Source of the DNA: CAWUKT01 sp964352215
Lineage (GTDB): Bacteria; Bacteroidota; Bacteroidia; J057; JADKCL01
Length of the DNA: 64,000 nucleotides
Assembly (NCBI GenBank): GCA_964352215.1
Contig: CAYGRE010000006.1
Location: 40,953 to 104,952, forward strand
Direction: 5' to 3'
The translations under genes were made by a program, and so were the position numbers. Shown piece after piece: positions 36,230-45,932 of this stretch; positions within the stretch are counted from its first letter, which is position 1, and each line of letters opens with the position of its first letter. The notes under the pieces are model-generated. The model was not told the DNA's origin. It searched no databases and worked only from the letters and a program-made list of their open reading frames with translations.

Positions 36230-39200
36230 ATGGAAAGCTATGTTGAACATATAAAGTCGTTATCTCGACCCGCCTTTCAGGAAATCCGAAAGGTAGCGGT
36301 GAGGGAGCAAATGAAATTGTCGAAAGAAATCAGGGACCAGTTGCATGGCCAATTGAGACGTGGCGTTTCCTTGCTTGAAAGTCATGAGCATTTATGCCAG
36401 TACTTGTTCTCATTTGGCAACATGCATCAGGCAAAGATACTTGATGCCCTGAACCGCATTCCTGGAGACTTCTTCAAGCAGCCTTTTGAAGTGATCGACT
36501 GGGGATGCGGGCAGGCGCTAGGTACCCTCAATTTACTGGACCTACTCCACCAGCGCAATCAGAATCAGAACTTGAAAAGGGTCACATTGATTGAGCCTTC
36601 GAAGGCCGCATTGGAACGGGCGGAATTGCATTTGCTTCCCTGGCAGCACGAGGAACTAGAGGTAATAACGGTCAATAGCTTTTTTGAAAGAATTTCCAGC
36701 AAGGACATTCTTGCCAGGCAGGGGAGATCTGTTCTGCATATTTTTTCGAATATTCTGGATGTAGCGGAGATAGATCTAAAGCATCTTTCCAGTCTGGTAG
36801 ATGAAAGTGTTGAAGCCGATAATTACCTGCTTTGTGTTGGCCCCCTAAATCCCAATAACCACCGGATGGAAGCTTTCTTCCGTTATTTCGATGACGACTT
36901 GATCCAGCAGCTTTATTTGGTACAAGATCCTTATTTCGGAAAAGGGAGATGGACATACAAAGGATTACTCTATAAGCTCGAATACAACGAGGCTGGGCAC
37001 CTTATTCCCATCGAATACTACCCGACGGTTCAGTTCCATACGGCGTACGAACTGGATGCGGTTCGCATAGCAAGAGAAGAAGGTCAATCTGTCAATTCTT
37101 TTGATTTTGCCCATTTCGAAGTTGCAGCGCCTTTTGACCTTGGTGCAAGCGTCTATGACGATGTCCACCCTGTACTTGCAGTTTTGAATAATATCATTTC
37201 AAGGGGATTGCCTACCCGGGCAAGTGTCTTCCTCGAAGAGCAGTTTCAAAACGCCTTTGACCGCACCGAAAAGAAGGTATTATATGGAGAGTTCACTTTT
37301 CAAACTAAACAAGAACTTGATTATGCATCTCTAAGAACCGCGATTCAATTGAATCAAAACTCACAGGCTACCTATTCCCCATCAGAAAAACAAAACCTGC
37401 AATTTGTTCTGACCCCTGTTCTTGTCGCCCGGTTTCAAAAGGTACTCCTTGAAGCAATAATTACTGGTCATTTATCGCTGGACCAGGAAAGCTGGCAAAT
37501 TCTCGTAGAAGAAAAAGATGTTCCTTTCGGAGCTTTGGCGTTGGAAGACTTTCGACAACTCTTTGAAAACCTCACCCATTTAAGTCAGGACTACTTCGAA
37601 TTGAATCTACCGGAGATCCAGCTTCAGATTGTAAGCAATGAACATTTCAAAGACTCTCCTCTGCATATTGACCAACCGGTTTCTGTTAGGGTTTCCAAAT
37701 CGATTCGGGAAAAAGCTTATGACTTAGTTGTTACCCAATCCATTGAGCTTGCAGAGGATGATTCACTTGAGGGATTTAGCCGATTCAGGGCAAAGAATAA
37801 TTGCTACTTCAATATTGGTTCGGCCAGAACCCAAAAAACCAATCGGAGTATTTATACTTCAAGCCTGATTTCATATAAGAATATCGTAGATAAAGACACT
37901 CAAGGAAACTATTCTGAAATCGAAGAGACCAAGGCCAACCTGACCTATTTTTTGCAATTGCTATTTCGGAAGGAAGCATTCCGTCCAGGTCAGTTGCCTA
38001 TTTTGGATCGGGCTCTGAAAAATCTTCCGGTGATTGGTTTGCTGCCTACCGGGGGAGGAAAATCCCTGACCTACCAGATAGCTGGCTTGCTACAACCTGG
38101 GGTAACCATGGTAATTGATCCTCTGAAATCTTTGATGAAGGATCAGTACGATGGATTAATCAGGCAGGGAATTGATTGTGCAACCTACATCAATTCTTCC
38201 TTGGACAGAAGGGAGAAACTGTCTCGGGAGCGGATGCTTGAGTCATCCGAGTTGCTATTCATTTTTCTTTCTCCAGAGAGATTGTCCATCGCAGAATTTC
38301 GGGAGCGATTGAAGAACATGCATGATTACAATGTCTATTTTTCCTATGGGGTGATTGACGAAGTTCATTGTGTTTCGGAGTGGGGACATGACTTTAGGTT
38401 CTCCTACCTGCATCTGGGACGAAATTTATACAATTATGTACGGTCCAAGGAGGGGCGGATCTCCTTGTTTGGATTAACGGCAACCGCCTCATTTGACGTT
38501 TTGGCTGATGTCGAACGGGAGCTGTCGGGAAATGGGGCCTTTCCCTTAGATGCCGATGTGACCATTCGGCATGAAAACACCAACCGACTGGAACTACAAT
38601 ACAAAATCGAGAGGGTGCCCATTGAGTTTGGGGAAGATAAATACTATGACAAAGGGGGAAAGATGCCACCCCACCTACCCAAGGCTGTAAATATCAGTTA
38701 CCATTGGCCTGCTTTTGATTCAAAAAAAGATTTTCTAAAGGAATATTATCCTCTGGTTCCACAATACATCAGCACACTCATTCAACCTCAGCAAATTGAT
38801 GCTATCAAAACCCAATTTTCGGTTAGGCAAAGCAGTGAGGTAGGTGCTGACACAGATCTCAGCATTGAGGTTCCAGGCGACTATTTCCGGGAGCATGATT
38901 CTTACCCGCATGCAGGTATTGTATTTTGCCCCCATGTAAATTCAACAGGGATCTCCATTAGGAAAAACACAGAGGCACTACAGAATGCTGTTCCCCACGT
39001 CCGGTCCTTTTCTGGCCGTGACAATGACGAGGAGGCGATCAAAAGCCTGGAGGATTTCCGGGACAACAAAAGCCCTTTGATGGTCGCTACCAAAGCCTTT
39101 GGGATGGGGATTGACAAACCCAATGTCCGCTTTACGGTCAATCTGAATTACAGTTCCTCGCTCGAGTCATTCGTTCAGGAGGCAGGGCGAGCTGGTCGGG

Positions 39201-40735
39201 ATAGAAAGATGGCGCTTTCCACCATTTTAGTTTCGGATTACTCCCTGGTAAAAATTGACAGAACTTTCCCGGAAAACCGTTTTCCATTGGGAATCATCCG
39301 GAACAAATGGTTCAAAGTTGAAGATCTCAAAGCTATATCTGATCATTTTAGTCTTGCCGTACCGGAAGAATACCTCCTAAATGCAAATCCATCGAATGAC
39401 ATTGTCAGACTTCATTGCTCGAAAGACAATAAGATGTTTGCATTCCATCAATGTAGTGAGACTTGCACCGCCTACCGAGCCTGTACCCTTCGAAAAGTAA
39501 ACAGAGAAACAAAGGGATGGAAAGCCGAAAAAGAATTGATCGAGGAATTAGGTAGTCAGGGGATCAGGCTGAGCAGGAGATATTTCCAGTACCTCAATCC
39601 AGATTATCGAACCGTGATGTATTTTTTCGGTGAATCTTTCAAAGGAGATCTTATTGAAAAAAGGTACATGTTTGATTTGCTGAAAAGGAAGGAACTATTT
39701 GTCAGACACGGTCAAGCCTCACTTCCAGTGAACGGCTTCCTCACTTCTTTACTCGGAAAGGAGCCTAAAGAAAAAGTAGTAGTGTTTGTTCCCTACCTCG
39801 AATCCGATGACAGGGAAAAATCAAACTATGCCGATCTCTCCAAGGCCATCTACAGAATGTGCTGTATTGAATTAATCGAAGATTTTACCCAGGATTACAG
39901 GAATAGTAGGTTTAGGATTATCGCAACAAGGAAGGAATCGGGGCAGTACTTTGAGGGCTTACTGCGGTTTCTTCGACGCTACTTTACCGAAGAGAGGGCC
40001 AGAGAGGAGATCGGCAAAGCGCAGTCTATTAGCCTGAAAGTAGAAGACCTGCATGAAATCGAGGAAGAGATTTACAAGTGTCTGGCTTATCTTACGACGT
40101 TTGTTTACGACAAAATCTCCGAGAAAAGGAAAAGGGCCATTGATGAGATGCGGAACTTCTGTCTTGAGGGACTTTCCGGTAATGGGAATTGGCTGAAAGC
40201 AAATGAAAAGCTAAAAGATTTTATCTATTACTACTTCAATTCAAAATATGCCAAATCAGGTTACAAGACTGACAACGGAGAGCCTTTTTCCTTGGTTGAC
40301 GATACAGAAGAGGGGAAAAAATCGGATGATTCCATTTTGTTCAAATATCTGAGAGTAATTGATGATGAAATCGTTGGGGTCGGAACCCCACTGGATAATG
40401 TCAGGCACCTTTATGGCGCTGTTCGCTTGATCGGACGATCTCTAACGGATAGTAATCCGGCCTTTGCCCTGTTGGAGGTCTTTTGCCTTGCTTACCTGGG
40501 CACAAAGAACAATCAAAACCTGGAAAACCAATTGGTTCTCAGGTATTCTGAGGGGATGAGGGAGAGTTCCGAAAGAGCTTCCAGCCAATTGAAATTCTGG
40601 GAGTTGTACGAAGAATTCAATGAATTCCTGGCAAGTTATTTGCCGCCTGAACGGTTGGACGTTTTAAAGGAAGAAACTTTGCTTTTGGTTCATTCGGGCC
40701 AATTGAGCCGAATCACTCAAAGATATACGCAGTAG
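36230..40735 (+). CDS. Methyltransferase-like / RecQ-family helicase fusion protein
   Basis: 1501 residues. The N-terminal 260 residues carry a class I SAM-methyltransferase signature (VIDWGCGQALGTLNLLDLL near 88-106 and TLIEPSKAALERAE). A middle region (about 260-570) is unassigned. Then comes a complete RecQ-type SF2 helicase: FRPGQLPILDRAL near 583, Walker A PTGGGKS near 605-611, DEVH near 708, GLTATAS near 747, TKAFGMGIDKPNVRF near 953, QEAGRAGRDRK near 982, and zinc-type cysteines (C near 1062; CSETCTAYRAC near 1073-1083). The last 400 residues are helical and unassigned. Likely an ATP-driven DNA translocase/helicase acting with BREX. Starts 1 bp after the AlkB-like stop; ends 1 bp before the coiled-coil gene. 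Confidence 0.86.
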   Translation: MESYVEHIKSLSRPAFQEIRKVAVREQMKLSKEIRDQLHGQLRRGVSLLESHEHLCQYLFSFGNMHQAKILDALNRIPGDFFKQPFEVIDWGCGQALGTLNLLDLLHQRNQNQNLKRVTLIEPSKAALERAELHLLPWQHEELEVITVNSFFERISSKDILARQGRSVLHIFSNILDVAEIDLKHLSSLVDESVEADNYLLCVGPLNPNNHRMEAFFRYFDDDLIQQLYLVQDPYFGKGRWTYKGLLYKLEYNEAGHLIPIEYYPTVQFHTAYELDAVRIAREEGQSVNSFDFAHFEVAAPFDLGASVYDDVHPVLAVLNNIISRGLPTRASVFLEEQFQNAFDRTEKKVLYGEFTFQTKQELDYASLRTAIQLNQNSQATYSPSEKQNLQFVLTPVLVARFQKVLLEAIITGHLSLDQESWQILVEEKDVPFGALALEDFRQLFENLTHLSQDYFELNLPEIQLQIVSNEHFKDSPLHIDQPVSVRVSKSIREKAYDLVVTQSIELAEDDSLEGFSRFRAKNNCYFNIGSARTQKTNRSIYTSSLISYKNIVDKDTQGNYSEIEETKANLTYFLQLLFRKEAFRPGQLPILDRALKNLPVIGLLPTGGGKSLTYQIAGLLQPGVTMVIDPLKSLMKDQYDGLIRQGIDCATYINSSLDRREKLSRERMLESSELLFIFLSPERLSIAEFRERLKNMHDYNVYFSYGVIDEVHCVSEWGHDFRFSYLHLGRNLYNYVRSKEGRISLFGLTATASFDVLADVERELSGNGAFPLDADVTIRHENTNRLELQYKIERVPIEFGEDKYYDKGGKMPPHLPKAVNISYHWPAFDSKKDFLKEYYPLVPQYISTLIQPQQIDAIKTQFSVRQSSEVGADTDLSIEVPGDYFREHDSYPHAGIVFCPHVNSTGISIRKNTEALQNAVPHVRSFSGRDNDEEAIKSLEDFRDNKSPLMVATKAFGMGIDKPNVRFTVNLNYSSSLESFVQEAGRAGRDRKMALSTILVSDYSLVKIDRTFPENRFPLGIIRNKWFKVEDLKAISDHFSLAVPEEYLLNANPSNDIVRLHCSKDNKMFAFHQCSETCTAYRACTLRKVNRETKGWKAEKELIEELGSQGIRLSRRYFQYLNPDYRTVMYFFGESFKGDLIEKRYMFDLLKRKELFVRHGQASLPVNGFLTSLLGKEPKEKVVVFVPYLESDDREKSNYADLSKAIYRMCCIELIEDFTQDYRNSRFRIIATRKESGQYFEGLLRFLRRYFTEERAREEIGKAQSISLKVEDLHEIEEEIYKCLAYLTTFVYDKISEKRKRAIDEMRNFCLEGLSGNGNWLKANEKLKDFIYYYFNSKYAKSGYKTDNGEPFSLVDDTEEGKKSDDSILFKYLRVIDDEIVGVGTPLDNVRHLYGAVRLIGRSLTDSNPAFALLEVFCLAYLGTKNNQNLENQLVLRYSEGMRESSERASSQLKFWELYEEFNEFLASYLPPERLDVLKEETLLLVHSGQLSRITQRYTQ

Positions 40736-40736
40736 C

Positions 40737-41411
40737 ATGAATAATACCGCCATTCAGCAGTCCTTAATCGAGATCGAGGACAACCTTAAGCAGCTTGAGT
40801 CAGCAAGAACCCAAGTGGAAAGTGTAACCGATCAGAGTGCGGAATTGGTTTCAGTATTTTCAAAGATCCTCACGAGTTTGAACTCCTTGCAAGATGAATT
40901 AGATTCTGATAAAGGAGTATTTCTTTCCGGTGTTGAGGAGAGCTTGAAACGCCTGAATTCATCCCTGGATGCTAAGAGGGAGTCTATTGAAAATAAAACC
41001 GAAGAACTAAATGCTCGTTTGACTAAATCCCTGAGTGAGGGAACGAAGAAGTTTTTCACCCAATTAGAAAGTCAAAACGAAGCAGTTTCAAATCAACTTT
41101 CAGAATCCTTGGATGGCTATAATTCAGCTTTGCAGGACAGTTCTGGCAAGTTTGTGAAAAATGCGCAACAGATCTCCGAAGGTCTAAACGATTCAATCCA
41201 AGAGACGTTACCGAAACTAAAAACCTTTAGAACGGCCCTTCAGGAAACCGAAAATAGAATCCTGAAAATCGATTTTGAGAAAAGCCTCAAAGCACTTGAT
41301 GAAAGAATCAATCAGTTTGAAAAATCACAGAAACGAACTGGTATTTTTACTTTTGCTATCATGGGATTTGGCTTTGCCACAATCATAGCCCTTTTACTCA
41401 TTTTGAATTAA
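40737..41411 (+). CDS. Tail-anchored coiled-coil membrane protein
   Basis: 224 residues. Residues 1-195 are almost continuous coiled coil (repeating LKQLESARTQVE, SLNSLQDELDS, KSLKALDERINQFEK). One transmembrane helix lies at the extreme C-terminus (TGIFTFAIMGFGFATIIALL), so it should be anchored in the inner membrane with the coiled coil in the cytoplasm. No enzymatic motif. It is 1 bp after the helicase gene and 10 bp before pglZ. It could tether or cluster the helicase or BREX complex at the membrane; that is inference. Confidence 0.82.
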   Translation: MNNTAIQQSLIEIEDNLKQLESARTQVESVTDQSAELVSVFSKILTSLNSLQDELDSDKGVFLSGVEESLKRLNSSLDAKRESIENKTEELNARLTKSLSEGTKKFFTQLESQNEAVSNQLSESLDGYNSALQDSSGKFVKNAQQISEGLNDSIQETLPKLKTFRTALQETENRILKIDFEKSLKALDERINQFEKSQKRTGIFTFAIMGFGFATIIALLLILN

Positions 41412-41421
41412 AGAAGTCTTC

Positions 41422-43917
41422 ATGAACAGAATAGAAGAATCTCTCCAAAAGCTTTTTGAATCAGAACGGTTAATTTTCTGGTACGATGAGAAAATGGAAT
41501 TGACTGAGGAGTATGAGGCGCTTGAGTTCTCTGACATAGAGAAAATTCACGTAAAGGGAAATGAATTTCAGGTAAAGCACACGGTTACCAAAGCAAATCC
41601 AGCAGGCAAATTCTTATTGTATTTTTCTGAGCCGAAACCATCCAATGAATCAAATTGGTTGCTGGATTTGGAGATTTCCAATTACCTTTTCCATACCGAT
41701 CAGGAGGCCATGTTTCTCCAGGACTTGGGACTAGAATACCATTTCAAGGAATTAGTTGGTCAGCACATTGCCTTTTTTGAAAGCAAGGAAAGAAGGTCGA
41801 AGTTGAAGGACTTGCTTGGTGAAGGAGATGCCCATCGGGAAATTAGGTTCAAAATGCTTGCCGTTGTATTTGTGACAGAAAACATCAGTCTGGAGTCTTT
41901 TCTTCAATCCCATTCCAGCGCATACAATGATGGGAATGAGCGGTTTGAAAAGGATCTGGGCCGTTATGATTTAGACGAATTTTATTGGACAGAAATTGCG
42001 GCCAAATACAATTACCACAGTGAAAAGCCTTCGATTTATGAATTCCTGCTTGAAGTATTTGGGCAATTCTTTGCTTTGGGAACTTCAAGGGGCATCAAGC
42101 GAGATGCGCGCATTTTACTATCTCTTTGGAAAGACTCCATTGGTTTCCAGGATTCATTTCGAAACGTATCATCGAGAATCGCCAGTGACCTGAAAATCGA
42201 GGCATCCCTGAACGAGGCTACCCTGGATATGATCCTAAAGGATGATCTCTTTGAGCTTGTCGATAAGCGCGTCATCTCTGAATTGGTAAGCTTGCTGGTC
42301 CAGGATAGCATCTCAGACGACCGGCTGGACCAAGTCATTAAACAAAGAGAGAACAAGTTTTGGTTCCCAAACTTTGAGCATTTTTATGCTACCCTCAGGC
42401 ATGCCGGCGACCTCATTTTCCTGGTGAAGAAATTTGTAAACGTATGTCCAAAATCACTCACAGAAGGGATAGGTCTATATGCCAAGCAATTGTACAAAGT
42501 GGACTTTGCCTACCGTAAATTCATTTGGCACTTCCGAAAGACCAGTCAGAATAGCGGCCTGAAACCACTGGCTGAAAAGATTGAAAAGGTTTATTCAAAC
42601 GATTGGCTGCTTCCCTTCAACGACCAATGGCAGGGAGTCATTGACGCACTGGGCACCTGGCCCAATCAATTGCCCAACGCCCAACGGAACTTCTTTGACA
42701 AACATGTCCAACCCATACTATCACGTGAGCAGAGGGTCTTTGTCATCCTATCGGATGCTTTCCGGTACGAATCAGGGAAGGAGTTTGCCCAGTCAATCCA
42801 GGGGGAGAATCGTTATGATGCCACGCTGAATGCGGCCTTTGCGAGTTTGCCCTCTTACACCCAATTGGGTATGGCTTCTCTGCTGCCTCATACAAAGCTG
42901 GCCATCCAACCGGACTCAGATAATGTCCTTGTGGATGAAATTCCATCGGTGGGGATACAGGGAAGGACGAAAATTCTTGCCGCAAATTCCGGGGTACGTG
43001 CTACAGCCATCAAGGCTGAAGAGTTCATGTCCCTGAACGCGAATACAAGCGGGCGGGCATTCGTCAAGGAATACGACCTCATTTATATTTACCACAACCA
43101 AATCGACAAAGTGGGGGACGATAAGACAAGTGAGGACAAAGTATTCGAGGCAGTTGAAAGAGAGCTGAATTTCTTGACCGAACTTGTAAAGAAAATCGCG
43201 AACATGAATGGTACCCACATGTTCATTACAGCCGACCACGGATATATTTACCAGCACAATCCATTGGAGGAAAGCGATTTTACGGCGGCAAGGGTTTCCG
43301 GGGAGATCTGGAAGGAATCTCGCCGGTACATCCTTGGCAAGGGATTAGAAGGGGACAATAGTACCCGCCACTTTTCTGGTGGGCAATTAGGACTTGAGGG
43401 GGAAGTCGAGGCCCTGATTCCAAAGTCCATCAATCGTCTCCGGGTCAGAGGAGCGGGATCAAGGTTCATTCACGGGGGGGCTTCGCTTCAGGAAATTGTA
43501 ATTCCCGTAATCTATGTGAACAAGCGAAGAAAAGACACGACTTCCCAGGTGGAGGTGGACATCATTAAGACGACAGATAGGATCACTACCAACATCCTTG
43601 CGGTTTCCTTTCTGCAATCTAATCTGGTAGATGAAAAGACGCTACCCAGAAATATCCGGGCGGCGATCTTTGCGGAGGATGGAGAATTGTTGAGTGACCA
43701 ATTCAATTACCTGTTTGATATTTCCGAAGGGAGCGAAAGGCAGCGAGAAGTAAAGCATCGTTTTCAGTTAAGCTCTAAGGCAAGCGGTAAATACAAGAAT
43801 CAACGGGTAAAACTGGTTCTCCAGGAGCCGGTAGAGAGCACGAGCAAATGGAAGCAATACAAAGAATACTACTATACCCTGAACATCTCTTTCACCAATG
43901 ATTTCGATGACTGGTAA
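41422..43917 (+). CDS. pglZ: BREX phosphatase-like protein PglZ
   Basis: 831 residues, the type I size. The alkaline-phosphatase-superfamily core is visible: VFVILSDAFRYESGKEF near 439-455 (metal-binding Asp) and MFITADHGYIY near 600 (Asp-His metal ligands), with HGGASLQEIVIPVIYV downstream. PglZ is required in all BREX types; the phosphatase or nuclease-like activity acts on an unknown substrate. Its last 20 bp overlap the longest brxL frame. Confidence 0.93.
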   Translation: MNRIEESLQKLFESERLIFWYDEKMELTEEYEALEFSDIEKIHVKGNEFQVKHTVTKANPAGKFLLYFSEPKPSNESNWLLDLEISNYLFHTDQEAMFLQDLGLEYHFKELVGQHIAFFESKERRSKLKDLLGEGDAHREIRFKMLAVVFVTENISLESFLQSHSSAYNDGNERFEKDLGRYDLDEFYWTEIAAKYNYHSEKPSIYEFLLEVFGQFFALGTSRGIKRDARILLSLWKDSIGFQDSFRNVSSRIASDLKIEASLNEATLDMILKDDLFELVDKRVISELVSLLVQDSISDDRLDQVIKQRENKFWFPNFEHFYATLRHAGDLIFLVKKFVNVCPKSLTEGIGLYAKQLYKVDFAYRKFIWHFRKTSQNSGLKPLAEKIEKVYSNDWLLPFNDQWQGVIDALGTWPNQLPNAQRNFFDKHVQPILSREQRVFVILSDAFRYESGKEFAQSIQGENRYDATLNAAFASLPSYTQLGMASLLPHTKLAIQPDSDNVLVDEIPSVGIQGRTKILAANSGVRATAIKAEEFMSLNANTSGRAFVKEYDLIYIYHNQIDKVGDDKTSEDKVFEAVERELNFLTELVKKIANMNGTHMFITADHGYIYQHNPLEESDFTAARVSGEIWKESRRYILGKGLEGDNSTRHFSGGQLGLEGEVEALIPKSINRLRVRGAGSRFIHGGASLQEIVIPVIYVNKRRKDTTSQVEVDIIKTTDRITTNILAVSFLQSNLVDEKTLPRNIRAAIFAEDGELLSDQFNYLFDISEGSERQREVKHRFQLSSKASGKYKNQRVKLVLQEPVESTSKWKQYKEYYYTLNISFTNDFDDW

Positions 43918-45931
43918 TATGACAGAAGTAGATAGAAAACTTAATGCCCATTTTGGGGGCAAAGTGGTTCGAAAAGACCTGACCAAATTGGTCAAGGGGA
44001 ATTCTCCGGTTCCAACTTATGTTTTGGAATATCTCTTAGGTCAATACTGCGCCACGGATGATGAGGAAACCATCAACGAGGGGGTGGAGACCGTTAAGTC
44101 CGTCCTTGCAAGACACTTTGTAAACCGGGATCAGAGCCAGGTGATTCAATCTCAGATCAGAGACATTGGTTCCCACCGCGTTATTGACAAGATATCTGTG
44201 GTCCTGAATGACAAAAAGGACCAGTATGAAGCAACCTTCGCGAATCTGGGGCTAAAGCGGATCCCGATTGCTGATGCCATCATAAAAAATAACCGTAAGC
44301 TGCTTTCAAGTGGTGTATGGTGTATCGCCACCGTGGATTACGTCTCAACTGATGAGCGCGACACGTCTCCTTGGGTGATTGAGCAATTGAAACCTATTCA
44401 GGTTTCTAATTCCAGTCTTGAGGAATATAAAGAAGGCCGGAAACATTTTGATAAACACGAATGGATTGATGCTTTGATGCAAAGCATCGGGTTGAATCCA
44501 GAAGAGTTTTCTTTCCGGTCCAAGCTACTTCAGCTATCCCGCTTGATTCCATTTGTAGAGAACAATTATAACCTGATCGAACTGGGACCCAAGGGGACAG
44601 GAAAATCGCATATTTATTCTGAAATGTCTCCTCACGGAATTCTCATCTCAGGAGGAGAGGTTTCTAAAGCCAAACTCTTCGTCAATAACAGCACAGGAAA
44701 TATTGGGCTGGTGGGGTATTGGGATGTAGTTGCCTATGACGAGTTTGCCGGACGGACAAAGAGAGCTGACCGGGGACTCGTGGACATCATGAAGAACTAC
44801 ATGGCCAATAAGACTTTTTCCCGAGGAACAGAAGTTTACGGGGCAACTGCCTCAATGGTCTTTGTTGGCAACACCGATCACGCTGTGCCCTATATGCTGA
44901 AGCACAGTGACCTTTTTGAAGCCTTGCCCAAGGACTACTACGATACAGCCTTCCTGGACAGGCTTCATGGCTACCTGCCCGGCTGGGAAATCCAGAAACT
45001 TCGGAATGAAATGTTCACCTCTAATTTTGGCTTCATTGTTGACTACCTCACTGAGGTTTTTAAGGATCTTCGAAAGGAGGATAGAGGACAGGAATATTCA
45101 CGCTTTTTCGAGTTGTCAGATACAATTACAACCCGGGATAAAACCTCAATTACAAAGACCCTTTCGGGCCTTCTTAAGGTCATTTATCCAGATGGAGAAT
45201 ACACGGAAGAAGATGCAATCGAACTTCTGGAATTCGCAATCGAAAACCGCAAACGAGTCAAAGACCAACTTCGGAAGATGGATGAGACTTTTGAAGAAGT
45301 TGACTTCAGTTATACGATCAAGTCAAGCGGTGAAATCCGGAAAATCGAGACTTTAGAAGTCATTGAAAACATCTCGCTTTTTCCTGCTCTTCAAACTGAG
45401 TTATTTCCACAAAAAACTCACACAGAAAAGAAAACGGAAGCCGAGCCGAAGACAGTTTTGGCAGGAGGACAAAAGTTGATTCGGGATAACCAAACGGGTA
45501 TTTCTTATGAAAACTTGTTTGGAGACTATTTGAATGGAGCCACGGACATCAAGGTCATCGACCCGTATGTGCGGCTACCCTACCAACTTCGCAACTTCAT
45601 GGAGTTTACCAAGCTTGTGGTGAGCAGGAAGGCAGAGGGTGAAGAAGTTAAGATCCATTTGGTCACCAACAACAATGAGGATTATATTCAGAATGTCAAG
45701 GAGGCTTTTAAAGAAATGGCTGACTCTCTGGAATCGCTCGGTGTGCTGTTGACCTATGAGTTTGATGAGAATATACATGATCGCGCCATTGTCCTTGACA
45801 ATGGTTGGAAGATCATCCTGGGTCGAGGCCTGGACATTTTTCAGAAGACAGGTGGCTGGTATGATATTGCAGAGTATTCGCAGGAGAATCGGTTGTGTAA
45901 GGCTTGTGAGATTACTTATGTGAAGGTATAA
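43898..45931 (+). CDS. brxL: BrxL-type AAA+ protein with C-terminal MIT_C-like domain
   Basis: 677 residues; the start may be 43898 or, giving MTEVDRKLNAHFGGKVVRKD, ATG 43919. The N-terminal and AAA+ parts match BrxL: Walker A GPKGTGKSH near 229-237, a Walker B-like WDVVAYDEFAG near 276, FVGNTDHAVPYMLKHSDLFE. The C-terminal 150 residues (about 525-677) do not look like Lon protease. They carry the pattern of the MIT_C (phospholipase D-fold) domain: DPYVRLPYQLRNFMEF, then HDRAIVLDNGWKIILGRGLD near 627-646. BrxL acts as a ring-forming ATPase that blocks phage replication. The domain swap at the C-terminus is my main reason for interest. Confidence 0.87.
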   Translation: MISMTGNMTEVDRKLNAHFGGKVVRKDLTKLVKGNSPVPTYVLEYLLGQYCATDDEETINEGVETVKSVLARHFVNRDQSQVIQSQIRDIGSHRVIDKISVVLNDKKDQYEATFANLGLKRIPIADAIIKNNRKLLSSGVWCIATVDYVSTDERDTSPWVIEQLKPIQVSNSSLEEYKEGRKHFDKHEWIDALMQSIGLNPEEFSFRSKLLQLSRLIPFVENNYNLIELGPKGTGKSHIYSEMSPHGILISGGEVSKAKLFVNNSTGNIGLVGYWDVVAYDEFAGRTKRADRGLVDIMKNYMANKTFSRGTEVYGATASMVFVGNTDHAVPYMLKHSDLFEALPKDYYDTAFLDRLHGYLPGWEIQKLRNEMFTSNFGFIVDYLTEVFKDLRKEDRGQEYSRFFELSDTITTRDKTSITKTLSGLLKVIYPDGEYTEEDAIELLEFAIENRKRVKDQLRKMDETFEEVDFSYTIKSSGEIRKIETLEVIENISLFPALQTELFPQKTHTEKKTEAEPKTVLAGGQKLIRDNQTGISYENLFGDYLNGATDIKVIDPYVRLPYQLRNFMEFTKLVVSRKAEGEEVKIHLVTNNNEDYIQNVKEAFKEMADSLESLGVLLTYEFDENIHDRAIVLDNGWKIILGRGLDIFQKTGGWYDIAEYSQENRLCKACEITYVKV

Positions 45932-45932
45932 G

